From positions 1 to 64,000 of the forward strand of contig JAJZME010000081.1 of NCBI GenBank assembly GCA_021803035.1: a DNA stretch of 64,000 bases, given 5' to 3'. The notes under the pieces are model-generated. The model had not been told where the DNA came from. It worked only from the letters and a program-made list of their open reading frames with translations, and searched no databases. Shown one piece after another: positions 55,480 through 64,000 of the stretch (position 1 is its first letter; every line of letters begins with the position of its first letter). This DNA comes from Acidobacteriota bacterium. Its GTDB lineage: Bacteria; Acidobacteriota; Terriglobia; Terriglobales; Acidobacteriaceae. The translations under genes and the position numbers were made by a program.

Positions 55480-55631
55480 GGATCTGTAAAGTCAGCATTG
55501 ATCTTGTGCGGCCTGGGGCATAATCAATCGGGTTCCGGAGGCGGTTTTGGGGCGCAGAGCGCGGGGCAGGGGCTGCATCGCGCGCTGTAAAATCAAGCTA
55601 AACTTCGCCTCATTCCGGCTGCGGAGGCTTT

Positions 55632-56768
55632 TTGCTTTACTGGCTGCTTTACGAGAAACTTTTTCCGTTCTTTCACCCGTTCCGGATCTTCCGTTATCTG
55701 ACGTTCCGCACGGCCTTCGCCTCGCTGACGGCGCTGCTGATCGCTCTGTTTATCGGGCCGTTCGTGATCCAGAAGCTGCGCGAGTTCCAGATCGGGCAGT
55801 TTGTCCGCGAGGACGGGCCGCAGTCGCACCAGAAGAAGTCGGGCACGCCGACCATGGGCGGCGTGCTGATCATCATTGCAATTGTTCTGCCCACGGTGCT
55901 GTGGGCCGATCCGGCCAATCCGCTGGTGTGGATCGCGGTGTTTTCGACGCTGGCGTTTGGCGCCATTGGGTTTGCGGACGACTACATCAAGGTGGTGAAG
56001 CGGCGCAGCCTGGGGCTGCGGGCGCGGGCCAAGCTGCTGCTGCAGGCGCTGGTGGGTGTGATCGTGGCGGGCGCGCTGGTGCTGCTGGAGCAGTTCAAGA
56101 TGTTCTCCACGCAGCTGTCGGTGCCGTTTGTGAAGAACTGGCGGCCGGATCTGCTGTGGCACGCGTGGCCGGCGACGCTGCCGCATCTGGCGCTGCTGGC
56201 GTTTGTCCCGTTCGTGGTGTGGGTGGCGTTTGTGCTCATGGGCTCGTCCAATGCCGTGAATCTGACCGACGGGCTGGACGGGCTGGCAATCGGGTGCACA
56301 ATTATTGCCGCCGGGGCGCTTACGGTGCTGACCTATGTAAACAGCAACGTGGTGTTTGCCGACTATCTGGAGTTGCGGCGGATGCCGCTGGCGGCCGAGC
56401 TGACCATCTTCTGCGGATCGATGGTCGGCGCCTCGATCGGATTTCTTTGGTACAACGCCCACCCGGCCGAGATTTTCATGGGCGATGTGGGCTCACTGGC
56501 GCTGGGCGGGGCCATCGGCACGGTGGCCATCATCATTCGCCAAGAGCTGCTGCTGCCGTTCATCGGCGGGATATTCATCCTGGAGGCGCTGTCGGTGATG
56601 CTCCAGGTGGGCAGCTACAAGCTGCGCAAGAAGCGCATCTTCAAAATGGCGCCGCTGCACCATCACTTCGAGCAGATGGGCTGGCACGAGTCCAAGGTGA
56701 TTGCGCGGTTTTGGATCGGGGCCCTGGTATTTGCACTGTTTGCACTGACCACGCTGAAACTGCGCTAG
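55632..56768 (+). CDS. mraY: phospho-N-acetylmuramoyl-pentapeptide transferase
   Basis: 378 residues, ten membrane helices. It transfers phospho-MurNAc-pentapeptide to undecaprenyl phosphate, forming lipid I. The start is TTG, preceded by GCGGAGGC. Motifs: [23 protein letters not shown] (cytoplasmic loop), FADDYIKV with catalytic Asp, [12 protein letters not shown], and [15 protein letters not shown] at the C-terminal cytoplasmic site. It is the first gene of the visible cell wall cluster; murE and murF do not precede it. A CATAAT box at about 55520 is a possible promoter element. Confidence 0.97.
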   Translation: MLYWLLYEKLFPFFHPFRIFRYLTFRTAFASLTALLIALFIGPFVIQKLREFQIGQFVREDGPQSHQKKSGTPTMGGVLIIIAIVLPTVLWADPANPLVWIAVFSTLAFGAIGFADDYIKVVKRRSLGLRARAKLLLQALVGVIVAGALVLLEQFKMFSTQLSVPFVKNWRPDLLWHAWPATLPHLALLAFVPFVVWVAFVLMGSSNAVNLTDGLDGLAIGCTIIAAGALTVLTYVNSNVVFADYLELRRMPLAAELTIFCGSMVGASIGFLWYNAHPAEIFMGDVGSLALGGAIGTVAIIIRQELLLPFIGGIFILEALSVMLQVGSYKLRKKRIFKMAPLHHHFEQMGWHESKVIARFWIGALVFALFALTTLKLR

Positions 56769-56839
56769 GCGCGCAGCGTCCGGCGCGCCGGGCAGTGCAC
56801 AATGGATAGAAGCCGTTGAAAGCGCGAGGATCGGTCTGG

Positions 56840-58222
56840 ATGATGGAGTTGAAGGGCAAAAGAGTTCTGGTGGTGGGCATGGGGAAGTCCGGCCTGGCGG
56901 CGGCGCTGTTTCTGCGCCGGCGCGGCGCGCTGGTGACAGTGTCGGACGTGCGCAGCGCCGAGGCGCTGGCCAAGGAGATTCCCGCGCTGCTGGAAGAGGG
57001 CATTATGGTGGAGGCCGGCGGCCATGGCCTGCTGACCTTCCGCCGCCAGGACCTGATCGTGGTCAGCCCCGGAGTCCCGTTGGATACGCCGCCACTGGCG
57101 CAGGTCAAGGCCTTCGGCATACCGGTGATCGGGGATCTGGAGCTGGCGGCGCGCTTTCTTGAGGGGAGGGTGCTGGCCATTACCGGCTCGAATGGCAAGA
57201 CGACAACGACCGTGCTGGCGGGTGCAATCTTCAAGGAAGCCGGGATTCCCACGCTGGTGGGCGGCAACATCGGCGTGCCGGTGGTGGATCTGGTGGAACA
57301 GAGCACGCCAGAGACGTGGACGGTGCTGGAGGTGTCGAGCTTTCAACTGGAAAGCACCGAGGAGTTCCATCCCAGCATTGCGGTGATTTTGAACATTACG
57401 CCCGATCATCTGGACCGGCATGGCACGTTTGAGAATTACGCGCTGACCAAGGAGCGCATCTTTGCCGCGCAGCAGGCCACCGATTGCCTGGTGCTGAACA
57501 CCGACGACGCGCGCGTGGCGCAGGCGGCGCCGCGGTCGCTGGCCAAGGTGTGCTGGTTCTCGATTGAGCACGCGGTGGGGCGGGGAGCGTGGGTTGAAAA
57601 CGGCTTCGTGCTCTATCGCGGGTCGAAAGAGGCCGCGGTGGAAACGGTGATGCCGTTGAGCGAGATTCCGCTGAAAGGCGCGCATAACGTGGAGAACGTG
57701 GTTGCGGCGGTTTGCGCGGCGCGGCTGGCCGGCGTGCCGGTGGACGCGATCCGGCGGGCGGTGACGAGCTTTCAGGCCGTGGAGCACCGCCTGGAGTATG
57801 TGGCCACGGTGAACGGCGTGGAGTTTTACAACGACTCCAAGGCCACCAACGTGGACGCGACGGCCAAGGCAGTGGCGGCGTTTTCCTCGGGCATTCACCT
57901 GATCATGGGCGGCAAGGACAAGGGCTCGGAGTACGGCGTGCTGGCGGAGCTGTTGCAGAGCCGGGTGCGGGCTGTTTACACCATCGGGTCGGCGGCGGCC
58001 AAGATCGAATCGCAACTGCGCGGGGTGGTCCCGATCCACTCGTGCGAGACCCTGGAGAAGGCCGTCGATGCCGCCGCGCGAGCCGCGCGGCCGGGCGAGG
58101 TTGTCCTGCTGGCGCCAGCCTGTTCCAGTTTTGACCAGTTCGAGAATTACGAGCACCGCGGCCGCGTCTTCAAGGAACTCGTCAATGAACGGCGAGGTTG
58201 GAATGTATGGCAAAGCGCGTAG
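56840..58222 (+). CDS. murD: UDP-N-acetylmuramoylalanine--D-glutamate ligase
   Basis: 460 residues. It adds D-glutamate to UDP-MurNAc-L-Ala in the cytoplasm. The N-terminal UDP-binding Rossmann domain starts LKGKRVLVVGMGKSGLA. The ATP loop is GSNGKTTTTVLAG, followed by LNITPDHLDRH and the Mur ligase segment FYNDSKATNVDATAKAV. The end has CSSFDQFENYEHRGRVFKEL. Start at 56840 (ATG ATG, GAGG 10 bases before). The last 16 bases overlap the ftsW start, so the genes are coupled. Confidence 0.97.
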   Translation: MMELKGKRVLVVGMGKSGLAAALFLRRRGALVTVSDVRSAEALAKEIPALLEEGIMVEAGGHGLLTFRRQDLIVVSPGVPLDTPPLAQVKAFGIPVIGDLELAARFLEGRVLAITGSNGKTTTTVLAGAIFKEAGIPTLVGGNIGVPVVDLVEQSTPETWTVLEVSSFQLESTEEFHPSIAVILNITPDHLDRHGTFENYALTKERIFAAQQATDCLVLNTDDARVAQAAPRSLAKVCWFSIEHAVGRGAWVENGFVLYRGSKEAAVETVMPLSEIPLKGAHNVENVVAAVCAARLAGVPVDAIRRAVTSFQAVEHRLEYVATVNGVEFYNDSKATNVDATAKAVAAFSSGIHLIMGGKDKGSEYGVLAELLQSRVRAVYTIGSAAAKIESQLRGVVPIHSCETLEKAVDAAARAARPGEVVLLAPACSSFDQFENYEHRGRVFKELVNERRGWNVWQSA

Positions 58223-59301
58223 GGGTGGACAAGTGGCTGTTCTTTACCACGATAGTGCTGACTGTGGTGGGACTGGTCATGGTTTTCTCCGCCTCGGCCG
58301 TTGTGGCGCAGGAGCGTTTCCACTCGGCGTATGCGCTGCTGGGCAAGCAGATCGTCTACGCACTGGGTGGAATGCTGGCGCTGACGATCCTGATGCACGT
58401 GGACTACCGCACTTATAAGTCACCCCGGTTTATCTATGCCGTGACTTCCATGACCACGCTGCTGCTGGTGATCGTGCTCTTTTTCCCGGGGCTGAACGGC
58501 AGCCATCGCTGGATTCGTTTCGGCAGCTTGTTTGACTTCGAGCCTTCGGAGGTTGCCAAGCCGGTTCTGGTGCTGTTTCTGGCCTGGTTTCTGCATACGC
58601 GGCTGGACGCCATGCATGATGCCAAAAAGACCCTCCTGCGCGCCGCCGTCATGCCCGTGGTGATGGTGGCGCTCGTGCTCCGCCAGCCGGATCTGGGCAC
58701 CGCGCTGGTGCTGGCCGCGGTGACGGCCATGATGATGATGTTTGCCGGCATGGAGTGGAAGTATCTGCTGGGCGCCATGGCCGCGGCGGCGCCGGTTCTG
58801 GCCGCGATGCTCTTTCTGGTTCCGTGGCGGCGGGCGCGCATGCTGGTCTTCCTGCATCCGCTGGCGGACCCGATGGGCATCGGCTATCACATCACGCAGT
58901 CGCTGATCGCCGTGGGTAGCGGCGGCCTCACCGGCCGGGGCTACATGGAGGGGATCGAAAAGCTCTTCTACCTGCCCGAGTCGGCCACTGACTTTATCTT
59001 CGCCAACATCGCCGAGGAGCTGGGGCTGATCGGCGCCTTGTCGATCGTCGCGCTTTACGTGGTGCTGGGCGTACGCGGATTTCGCGCGGCATTTCGCGCG
59101 CAGGATCCTTTTGCGCGGCTGGTGGCCCTGGGCATCACCGCAACTATCCTGCTGCAGGCGCTTTTCAATATCAGTGTTGTTCTTTCCCTGGTGCCAGCCA
59201 AGGGCATTCCATTGCCGCTGATATCCTATGGCGGGACGTCGATCTTTTGCACCCTGGCCAGTATCGGTATTCTGCTCAACATCACCAAACAGGCCGATTG
59301 A
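58207..59301 (+). CDS. ftsW: cell division peptidoglycan polymerase FtsW
   Basis: 364 residues, ten membrane helices. SEDS-family glycosyltransferase polymerising lipid II at the septum. Motifs: FSASAVVAQERF at the first loop, NGSHRWIRFG, FEPSEVAKPVLV, QPDLGTALVL, GIGYHITQSLIAVGSGGLTGRG and the C-terminal KGIPLPLISYGGTS. The ATG at 58207 is chosen over the TTG at 58198; GCGAGGT precedes it. It overlaps murD and is followed by murG after 137 bases. FtsW rather than RodA is favoured by the cluster position; sequence alone separates them weakly. Confidence 0.94.
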   Translation: MAKRVGVDKWLFFTTIVLTVVGLVMVFSASAVVAQERFHSAYALLGKQIVYALGGMLALTILMHVDYRTYKSPRFIYAVTSMTTLLLVIVLFFPGLNGSHRWIRFGSLFDFEPSEVAKPVLVLFLAWFLHTRLDAMHDAKKTLLRAAVMPVVMVALVLRQPDLGTALVLAAVTAMMMMFAGMEWKYLLGAMAAAAPVLAAMLFLVPWRRARMLVFLHPLADPMGIGYHITQSLIAVGSGGLTGRGYMEGIEKLFYLPESATDFIFANIAEELGLIGALSIVALYVVLGVRGFRAAFRAQDPFARLVALGITATILLQALFNISVVLSLVPAKGIPLPLISYGGTSIFCTLASIGILLNITKQAD

Positions 59302-59438
59302 GGAGCGAGCGTCGTCGAAGCGTATTCATCAAGGTGGATTGCCACCATGCCCGATTCAGCCTGCCGTGCCCGCATCGAGCCGGCGTTGCGGTTTGCAATG
59401 GATTTTCTCCCTGCATTTTGCGATGAAAGGCACAAATT

Positions 59439-60533
59439 TTGGCGGAATTTAGAGTTCTGATAGCCGGCGGCGGCACCGGTGGACACATCATTCCGGCGCT
59501 GGCTGTAGCGCGCGAGCTGGAGGCGCGCTACGCGGCGGAGACGCTGTTTGTGGGCACGGCGCGGGGGATGGAAATTCGCCTGGTTCCGGATGCGGGATTT
59601 CGCCTGCGCCTGATCGATGTGGGGCCGTTGAACAGCGTCTCGCTGGCAACGCGGCTGAAGACGCTGCTGCGGCTGCCGGGCAGCATCGCGGAGTGCAAGC
59701 GGCTGATTCGCGAGTTCCGTCCCAGCGTGGTTTTCGGCGTAGGCGGATACGCATCCGGGCCGGCGATGGCGGCGGCTTTGCAGATGAAGATTCCGGCCAT
59801 GGTGTTTGAGCCGAATGCCGTGCCCGGTCTGGCCAACCGGCTGGTCGGCAAGAGGGTGCAGGCCGCGGCCGTCAATTTTCCGTCGTCGTCGGCGTGGTTC
59901 CGCAACTGTGAGGTGACAGGGATTCCGGTGCGTCCGGAGTTCTTCAGCCTCAGGCCGCCGGCAACTGCGGCGCCTCATCTGCTGGTCTTTGGCGGCTCGC
60001 AGGGGGCGCGCCTCTTCAATACCTGGCTGCCCAGGGTAGTTCGGGACCTGCTGGACGCGGTTCCGGGGCTGACGGTGCTCCATCAGAGCGGCGTGCGCCA
60101 TGCGGCTGCGACCGAGGCAGCATACAAGGCCAGCGGCGCCGATGCGGCGCGCTGGGAGGTGCGGCCGTTTCTGGACGATATGCCGGAACAATTCGGCAGA
60201 GCGCATCTGGTCATGGCGCGCAGCGGCGCGTCCACAGTGGCGGAGCTGGCCGCCGCAGGCAAGCCGGCGCTCCTGGTGCCGTTTGCCGCCGCCGCGGATC
60301 AGCACCAGCGGCGCAACGCCGAGGCCATGCGGAATGCGGGCGCGGCCGAGATGCTTCAAGAGGTGGATCTGACGGTTCCCGGCAAGCTGATGGCGGCGCT
60401 CAGCGGACTGCTGAACGCGCCCGAGCGGCTGGCGCAGATGGCCATCGCCGCGCGGACCGAGGCGCATCCGGCGGCGGCGGAACGTATCGCGGACATGCTG
60501 GCCTCACTTGCGCCTCAGTTGACGCATCCGTAA
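59439..60533 (+). CDS. murG: lipid II synthase MurG
   Basis: 364 residues. It transfers GlcNAc from UDP-GlcNAc to lipid I on the inner face of the cytoplasmic membrane. The start is TTG (AAAGG eight bases before). The N-terminal G-loop is AGGGTGGHIIPALAVA, FGVGGYASGPAMAAALQMKIP is typical, GGSQGARLFN is the second G-loop, and SGASTVAELAAAGKPALLVP with ADQHQRRNAE binds the UDP sugar. It ends convergently with the glycine-rich gene through a shared hairpin. Confidence 0.97.
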   Translation: MAEFRVLIAGGGTGGHIIPALAVARELEARYAAETLFVGTARGMEIRLVPDAGFRLRLIDVGPLNSVSLATRLKTLLRLPGSIAECKRLIREFRPSVVFGVGGYASGPAMAAALQMKIPAMVFEPNAVPGLANRLVGKRVQAAAVNFPSSSAWFRNCEVTGIPVRPEFFSLRPPATAAPHLLVFGGSQGARLFNTWLPRVVRDLLDAVPGLTVLHQSGVRHAAATEAAYKASGADAARWEVRPFLDDMPEQFGRAHLVMARSGASTVAELAAAGKPALLVPFAAAADQHQRRNAEAMRNAGAAEMLQEVDLTVPGKLMAALSGLLNAPERLAQMAIAARTEAHPAAAERIADMLASLAPQLTHP

Positions 60534-60599
60534 GCGGGACAGGGAAAACCGCCGCTTGCCCGTGGCATCGCGGAGGCCCCGGTGCGCACAGATACGAAA

Positions 60600-60625
60600 A
60601 AGCCCGGCTCCCTGGAGCCGGGCTT
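60600..60625 (-). terminator. bidirectional terminator between murG and glycine-rich gene
   Basis: AAGCCCGGCTCC and GGAGCCGGGCTT form a perfect 12-bp inverted repeat around CT. On the minus strand it is followed by a T-run (CTTTTTTCG), so it acts best for the glycine-rich gene; on the plus strand it follows murG with CTTCTTG, which is weaker. Confidence 0.8.
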
Positions 60626-60644
60626 CTTGCTGATCCCTCGGGGG

Positions 60645-61379
60645 TTAGCGGCCGTGGAAGCCACCGCCATGGAAACCGCCTCCGCCGTGGAAGCCGCCGC
60701 CTCCACCGTGGAAGCCACCTCCGCCACCGTGGAAGCCACCTCCGCCATGGAAGCCGCCTCCGCCGTGGAAGCCGCCGCGGAAGCCGCCGCCGGCAACACC
60801 GAAGCCGTGACCAGGGTGAACTCCCCCGAATCCGCCTACGCGGGCGCCCGCCTGGCCGCCATGGAAGGCGCGCTGAGGACCGCCAACGCCGCCACGGAAG
60901 CCGCCGCCCGCAAAGGGTGCGCGGCCTGCGAAGCCGTGGCGGAAGCCTCCGGGACCTCCACGATCACCGCCGTAACCACCGCGGAAGCCGTGACGGAAGC
61001 CATCGCCGTAACCGCCGCGGAAGCCATCGCCGTAGCCGCCGTAACCGCCGCGGAAACCGTCACGGTAGCCGCGATAGCCGTAACCGTAGTCACCATCACG
61101 CCATCCCCAGCCGTACCAGGGACCGGCGCCAACGAACATGCCGTTTACAAACCAGTTGGGGCCGTAATAGCCATAGGGGGCGCAAGCATACGGGTAATAA
61201 GAATAGTAACCCCATGTGCAGTTTGGGGGGCCGTAGTAGTTGTACCCATAGAAACCGGCTGGCGGCACAATTGCAGGACCGACTCCGATGCCGATACCGA
61301 AGCTCACCTGGGCATTTGCGGTGGCCGCAAGCGGCACAAACAGGAGCGTTGCCAACAGAACCAACAGAGTTTTACGCAT
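60645..61379 (-). CDS. exported glycine/histidine-rich repeat protein
   Basis: 244 residues from the ATG at 61379, preceded by AAAGGAGGAGG. A Sec signal (MRKTLLVLLATLLFVPLAATANA) is followed by a Tyr/Gly/Pro-rich region (YGYNYYGPPNCTWGYYSYYP). The rest is a long, nearly pure Gly/Phe/His/Arg repeat (FHGGGG, GFRGG, GYGGYGDG). Such proteins can be surface or cell-wall-associated and can bind metals through His. It sits between murG and murC on the opposite strand, which is unusual for a dcw cluster. No function is assigned. Confidence 0.8.
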   Translation of the reverse strand: MRKTLLVLLATLLFVPLAATANAQVSFGIGIGVGPAIVPPAGFYGYNYYGPPNCTWGYYSYYPYACAPYGYYGPNWFVNGMFVGAGPWYGWGWRDGDYGYGYRGYRDGFRGGYGGYGDGFRGGYGDGFRHGFRGGYGGDRGGPGGFRHGFAGRAPFAGGGFRGGVGGPQRAFHGGQAGARVGGFGGVHPGHGFGVAGGGFRGGFHGGGGFHGGGGFHGGGGGFHGGGGGFHGGGGFHGGGFHGR

Positions 61380-61747
61380 GACCTCCTCCTTTCGCTGGCC
61401 CGTTCGGCAAATGCTTAACCATGCACCGGAATCGGCTTTCTTCCGAGCATTTCCCGATATCTTGGCCGTTCTTTCGGGGCCGGCCTTCACTTCATAAGAC
61501 AGTATTACCACCCGTAAGTTGCGTTCTTTTTTTCGGGGGTTCAGTGAGTTAGCAAGTCGGAGGGGCAGCGAGTCCCCCTTCTGCTCGAAAATTGCGGCTT
61601 TTTTTTTCAAAGGCGGCCTGGGGGGGTGCGCCGGGTGGTTTGCGGGCGCAGCAGCGAAAGCAGCGCAGGCAAAGGAGATAGCCGGGCGCGGACCGGTCGG
61701 GCTCACGGAACGGCTGACGCAGGTGTTACAGTGGAATTTCATTCCAG
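61380..61747. other. divergent intergenic region glycine-rich gene / murC
   Basis: 368 bases. It contains homopolymer runs (TTCTTTTTTTC near 61520, a T-run followed by GGGGGG near 61600-61625) and must hold the promoters for the glycine-rich gene (minus) and murC (plus). No clear promoter was picked; no gene is visible. Confidence 0.4.
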
Positions 61748-63199
61748 ATGTTTGCGACCTCCCAGCACGTTCACTTTATTGGCATCGGCGGTATCGGCAT
61801 GAGCGGTATCGCCGAGATCCTGCTCAGCCTGGGCATGAAGGTCTCCGGCTCGGACCTGAGGCGGGGGCCGGTGACCGACCGGCTGGCGCGGTTGGGCGCC
61901 ACCATATATGAGGGCCACGATGCGCGGCATGTGGCCGGGGCGACGGTGGTTGTGACCAGCTCGGCCGTGGGCGCGGACAATCCCGAAGTGCTGGAGGCGC
62001 ATGCGCGCAAGATTCCGGTGATCCAGCGGGCGGAGATGCTGGCTGAACTGATGCGGCTCAAGTACGGCATCGCCATTGCCGGCATGCACGGCAAGACGAC
62101 GACCACGTCGATGGTGGCGGCGGTGCTGAGCGCCGGCGGGCTCGATCCGACGGTGGTGGTGGGCGGGCGCGTGGACGCGCTGGGCTCCAACGCCCGATTG
62201 GGCAGCACGCAGTACCTGGTGGCCGAGGCCGACGAAAGCGACCGCTCGTTCCTGAAGCTTTCGCCGATTCTGGCCGCGGTGACGAATCTGGATCGCGAGC
62301 ACATGAACTGCTACCGCGACATGGCCGACGTGGAGCGGGCTTTTGTGGAGTTCATGGACCGGGTGCCGTTTTACGGCGCGGTGATTGCCTGTGCCGACAA
62401 CGAGCGGCTGAAGAGCATTTTGCCCCGGGCGCGGCGGCGGGTTTTGACCTATGGCACGGATGCCGAGGCCAACTACCGGCTGGAATTTCTGGGAGCAGGG
62501 CAGGGAGGCTGCTTTTCGCGCTTCCAGGTGGTGACGGCGACCGGTCCGCTGGGACCGTTCGAGCTGCACGTGCCGGGGCGGCACAACGTGCTGAACGCCA
62601 CCGCAGCCGTGGCCATTGCGCAACAGCTTGAAATTCCCGAGACAAAGGTTGCCGAAGGGCTCCGGCATTTTCGCGGCGTGGACCGGCGCTTTCAGCAGCT
62701 CGGGCAGGCACGCGGCGTGACGGTAGTGGATGACTACGGGCACCATCCCACGGAGATTCGCGCCACGCTGGCAGCGGCGCGGGAGTGCGGCCCAGCCCGG
62801 ATTCATGTGGTCTTTCAGCCGCACCGGTATTCGCGGACGCACGATCTGCTGGAGGAGTTCGGCAGCGCCTTTGCGGACGCGGATACGGTGATTGTGCTGC
62901 CCATCTACGCGGCCAGCGAGGAGCCGATTGCGGGTGTGACGGCAGAGCTGCTGGCCGGTCGGATCGCGGGTCCGCGGGTGGAGTTTGCGCCGGAGTTCGC
63001 CGCGGCGGTGAAAACCGCTGTGGATGTTGCGCGCGAAGGCGACATGGTCCTGACGTTGGGCGCGGGCAGCGTCAGCCATCTGGCGCCGGAGATCCTGGCG
63101 GCGCTGGGAAGCAGCGGAGACGCGGCGAAGCCGGATGATCACGCGGCGGCTTTCCCGGAGAAAAAGGCCGGCCGGAAACGGGTATTGGCGGCGACGTAG
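61748..63199 (+). CDS. murC: UDP-N-acetylmuramate--L-alanine ligase
   Basis: 483 residues. It adds L-alanine to UDP-MurNAc in the cytoplasm. The N-terminal VHFIGIGGIGMSGIAEILLSL is diagnostic. The ATP loop GMHGKTTTTSMVAAVL, DESDRSFLKL, LDREHMNCY and the C-terminal DDYGHHPTEIRATL and FQPHRYSRT blocks are all present. The 3' end carries a Lys/Ala-rich tail of about 20 residues. The cluster does not continue: murB, ddl, ftsQ, ftsA and ftsZ are absent after it. It has its own leader because the opposite-strand gene separates it from murG. Confidence 0.97.
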   Translation: MFATSQHVHFIGIGGIGMSGIAEILLSLGMKVSGSDLRRGPVTDRLARLGATIYEGHDARHVAGATVVVTSSAVGADNPEVLEAHARKIPVIQRAEMLAELMRLKYGIAIAGMHGKTTTTSMVAAVLSAGGLDPTVVVGGRVDALGSNARLGSTQYLVAEADESDRSFLKLSPILAAVTNLDREHMNCYRDMADVERAFVEFMDRVPFYGAVIACADNERLKSILPRARRRVLTYGTDAEANYRLEFLGAGQGGCFSRFQVVTATGPLGPFELHVPGRHNVLNATAAVAIAQQLEIPETKVAEGLRHFRGVDRRFQQLGQARGVTVVDDYGHHPTEIRATLAAARECGPARIHVVFQPHRYSRTHDLLEEFGSAFADADTVIVLPIYAASEEPIAGVTAELLAGRIAGPRVEFAPEFAAAVKTAVDVAREGDMVLTLGAGSVSHLAPEILAALGSSGDAAKPDDHAAAFPEKKAGRKRVLAAT

Positions 63200-63320
63200 A
63201 GCGGCCAGGGCTTATCCAGCCGCGGCAAAAGTCAAAATCTGAAACAAGTCACCGCGAAGTACGGCTAAATTCAGTCTCTCTGGTTCGAAACCGTTCGAGA
63301 TCGCTGCCTCATCATCGCAG

Positions 63321-64000
63321 CTACCGGCTCGCCTCAACCCGGCTGCACTCATCAATCGGAATTGCCACCTGCTCCACGATCTCCAGCCCGAAGCCTTCGA
63401 GCGCCGGAATGTGCATCGGCGTATTCGACAGCAGCCGGATCCGCTGAATACCAAGATCGGAGAGAATCTGCCCACCCAGGCCGATTGCCCGCAGAATGCG
63501 CCCGCTGCGCGCCTGCGATCCTTCCCGCGCGCGCAGCTCCCGGTGCAGAATGAGCCGCCCTGCATGCGTCTCACGCTCGCTCGCAGGCGCCACCGCTCCG
63601 CCCGGCCCAAACGGCGAAGCCGGCGTCTGCTCGATCTCGAAGCCGCGCGACGTGTTGTGCAGGTAAAGCACCACGCCGCAGCCCTCCTCGGCAATCATGC
63701 GCATCGATTGGTCCAGAACTTCGCGGCAGTGGCAGTCCGCGCCGAATACATCGCCTGCTGTGCACCGCGTATGCACGCGCACCAGCACGGCGCGCGGACA
63801 AGGCGGCCGCGCCTCCGCTCCATCGGTCGCCGGCCCGCTATGGAATGCGGGACAATCCGGACAAAGATCGCCGCGCACCAGCGCAATGTGGCTTTCGCCG
63901 CCCGTCACCTCGCTCTGGTAGGCAATCATGCGGAACTCGCCATGGCGCGTCTGAATGCGGCTTTCGCCGGCGCGCACAATGTACCGCTCATGCCGCAGCC
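63321..64000 (-). CDS. GTP cyclohydrolase II domain (RibA or RibBA), truncated by window end
   Basis: The protein continues past the window edge: the frame is open to 64000 (HERYIVRAGESRIQTRHGEF before the first possible GTG), which looks like the linker between RibB and RibA in bifunctional RibBA. The RibA domain opens GTP to a diaminopyrimidine, the first step of riboflavin synthesis. The zinc ligands are retained in VRVHTRCTAGDVFGADCHC, with three cysteines. LGGQILSDLGIQRIRLLSN matches the family C-terminal block. The catalytic segment usually reading YLRQEGRGIG is altered to YLHNTSRGFEI, so activity should be tested. The first part of the gene is outside the window. Confidence 0.85.
   Translation of the reverse strand, partial: LRHERYIVRAGESRIQTRHGEFRMIAYQSEVTGGESHIALVRGDLCPDCPAFHSGPATDGAEARPPCPRAVLVRVHTRCTAGDVFGADCHCREVLDQSMRMIAEEGCGVVLYLHNTSRGFEIEQTPASPFGPGGAVAPASERETHAGRLILHRELRAREGSQARSGRILRAIGLGGQILSDLGIQRIRLLSNTPMHIPALEGFGLEIVEQVAIPIDECSRVEASR

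Noticed and set aside
56765-58213. 482-codon minus-strand frame
   Set aside because: Antisense shadow of murD.
61739-63142. 467-codon minus-strand frame
   Set aside because: Antisense shadow of murC.
63270-63300. GGTTCGAAACC resembling a tRNA T-loop
   Set aside because: No acceptor, D or anticodon stems could be built around it.

Overview
The window is a GC-rich stretch of chromosome that reads as core genome of a soil-type member of the Acidobacteriota (Terriglobia/Acidobacteriaceae-like). This assignment is an inference. It rests on: a Gram-negative cell plan (LPS export genes, outer-membrane barrels); one long LptC-LptA fusion followed by lptB and rpoN; many TTG/GTG starts; Tat-exported Gfo/Idh/MocA and plant-polysaccharide enzymes; and REP-like intergenic hairpins of the 'GGGGCT-AGCCCC' type. 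I see no transposase, integrase, phage gene, CRISPR array or rRNA.

Layout. 0-3 kb: tRNA-Leu(CAA), mnmA and a cysteine desulfurase, an adjacent pair that fits tRNA 2-thiolation. 3-7.5 kb: treZ-treY, making trehalose from maltodextrin. 7.8-13 kb: a divergent cyclopropane-synthase-like methyltransferase, two Gfo/Idh/MocA dehydrogenases and a CE15 glucuronoyl esterase. 13-17.4 kb: a chemoreceptor, small exported proteins, a gene-poor kilobase with REP-like hairpins and a 53-residue metallothionein. 17.6-29 kb: glyQ-glyS, an unknown protein, lptCA-lptB, rpoN and acsA. 29-42.5 kb: ispG, a beta-barrel protein, a 1249-residue GH13-type protein, accA, a CPBP-like membrane protein, several unknown exported or anchored proteins, a zinc-ribbon protein and pyrF. 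42.5-46.1 kb: a membrane Ser/Thr kinase and a translationally coupled KdpDE-like two-component pair. 46-55.5 kb: a barrel protein behind an AT-rich leader, a uronate-type SDR with a GntR-like operator, a thiamine-binding-like protein, apt (apparently leaderless), acylphosphatase, trpG/pabA, an exported Pro/Ala-tailed protein, a SatP-like membrane protein and a Tat-exported DUF5060-type glycosidase. 55.6-63.2 kb: mraY-murD-ftsW-murG-murC, a dcw cluster interrupted by an opposite-strand glycine-rich gene. 63.3-64 kb: the end of ribA/ribBA, cut by the window edge.

The genes support housekeeping (tRNA modification and charging, peptidoglycan, LPS export, isoprenoid, fatty acid, purine, pyrimidine and riboflavin metabolism) together with plant-wall carbohydrate use (CE15 esterase, uronate SDR, DUF5060 glycosidase, Gfo/Idh pair) and alpha-glucan/trehalose metabolism (TreYZ and the giant GH13 protein). 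The most promising under-described items are the 1249-residue GH13 protein, two enzymes whose family catalytic ligands look altered (CFA-like and CPBP-like), four candidate cis-elements (rpoN, uronate SDR, 15.03 kb palindrome, leaderless apt) and the glycine-rich gene inside dcw. Nothing in the window looks like a defence system or a biosynthetic gene cluster.
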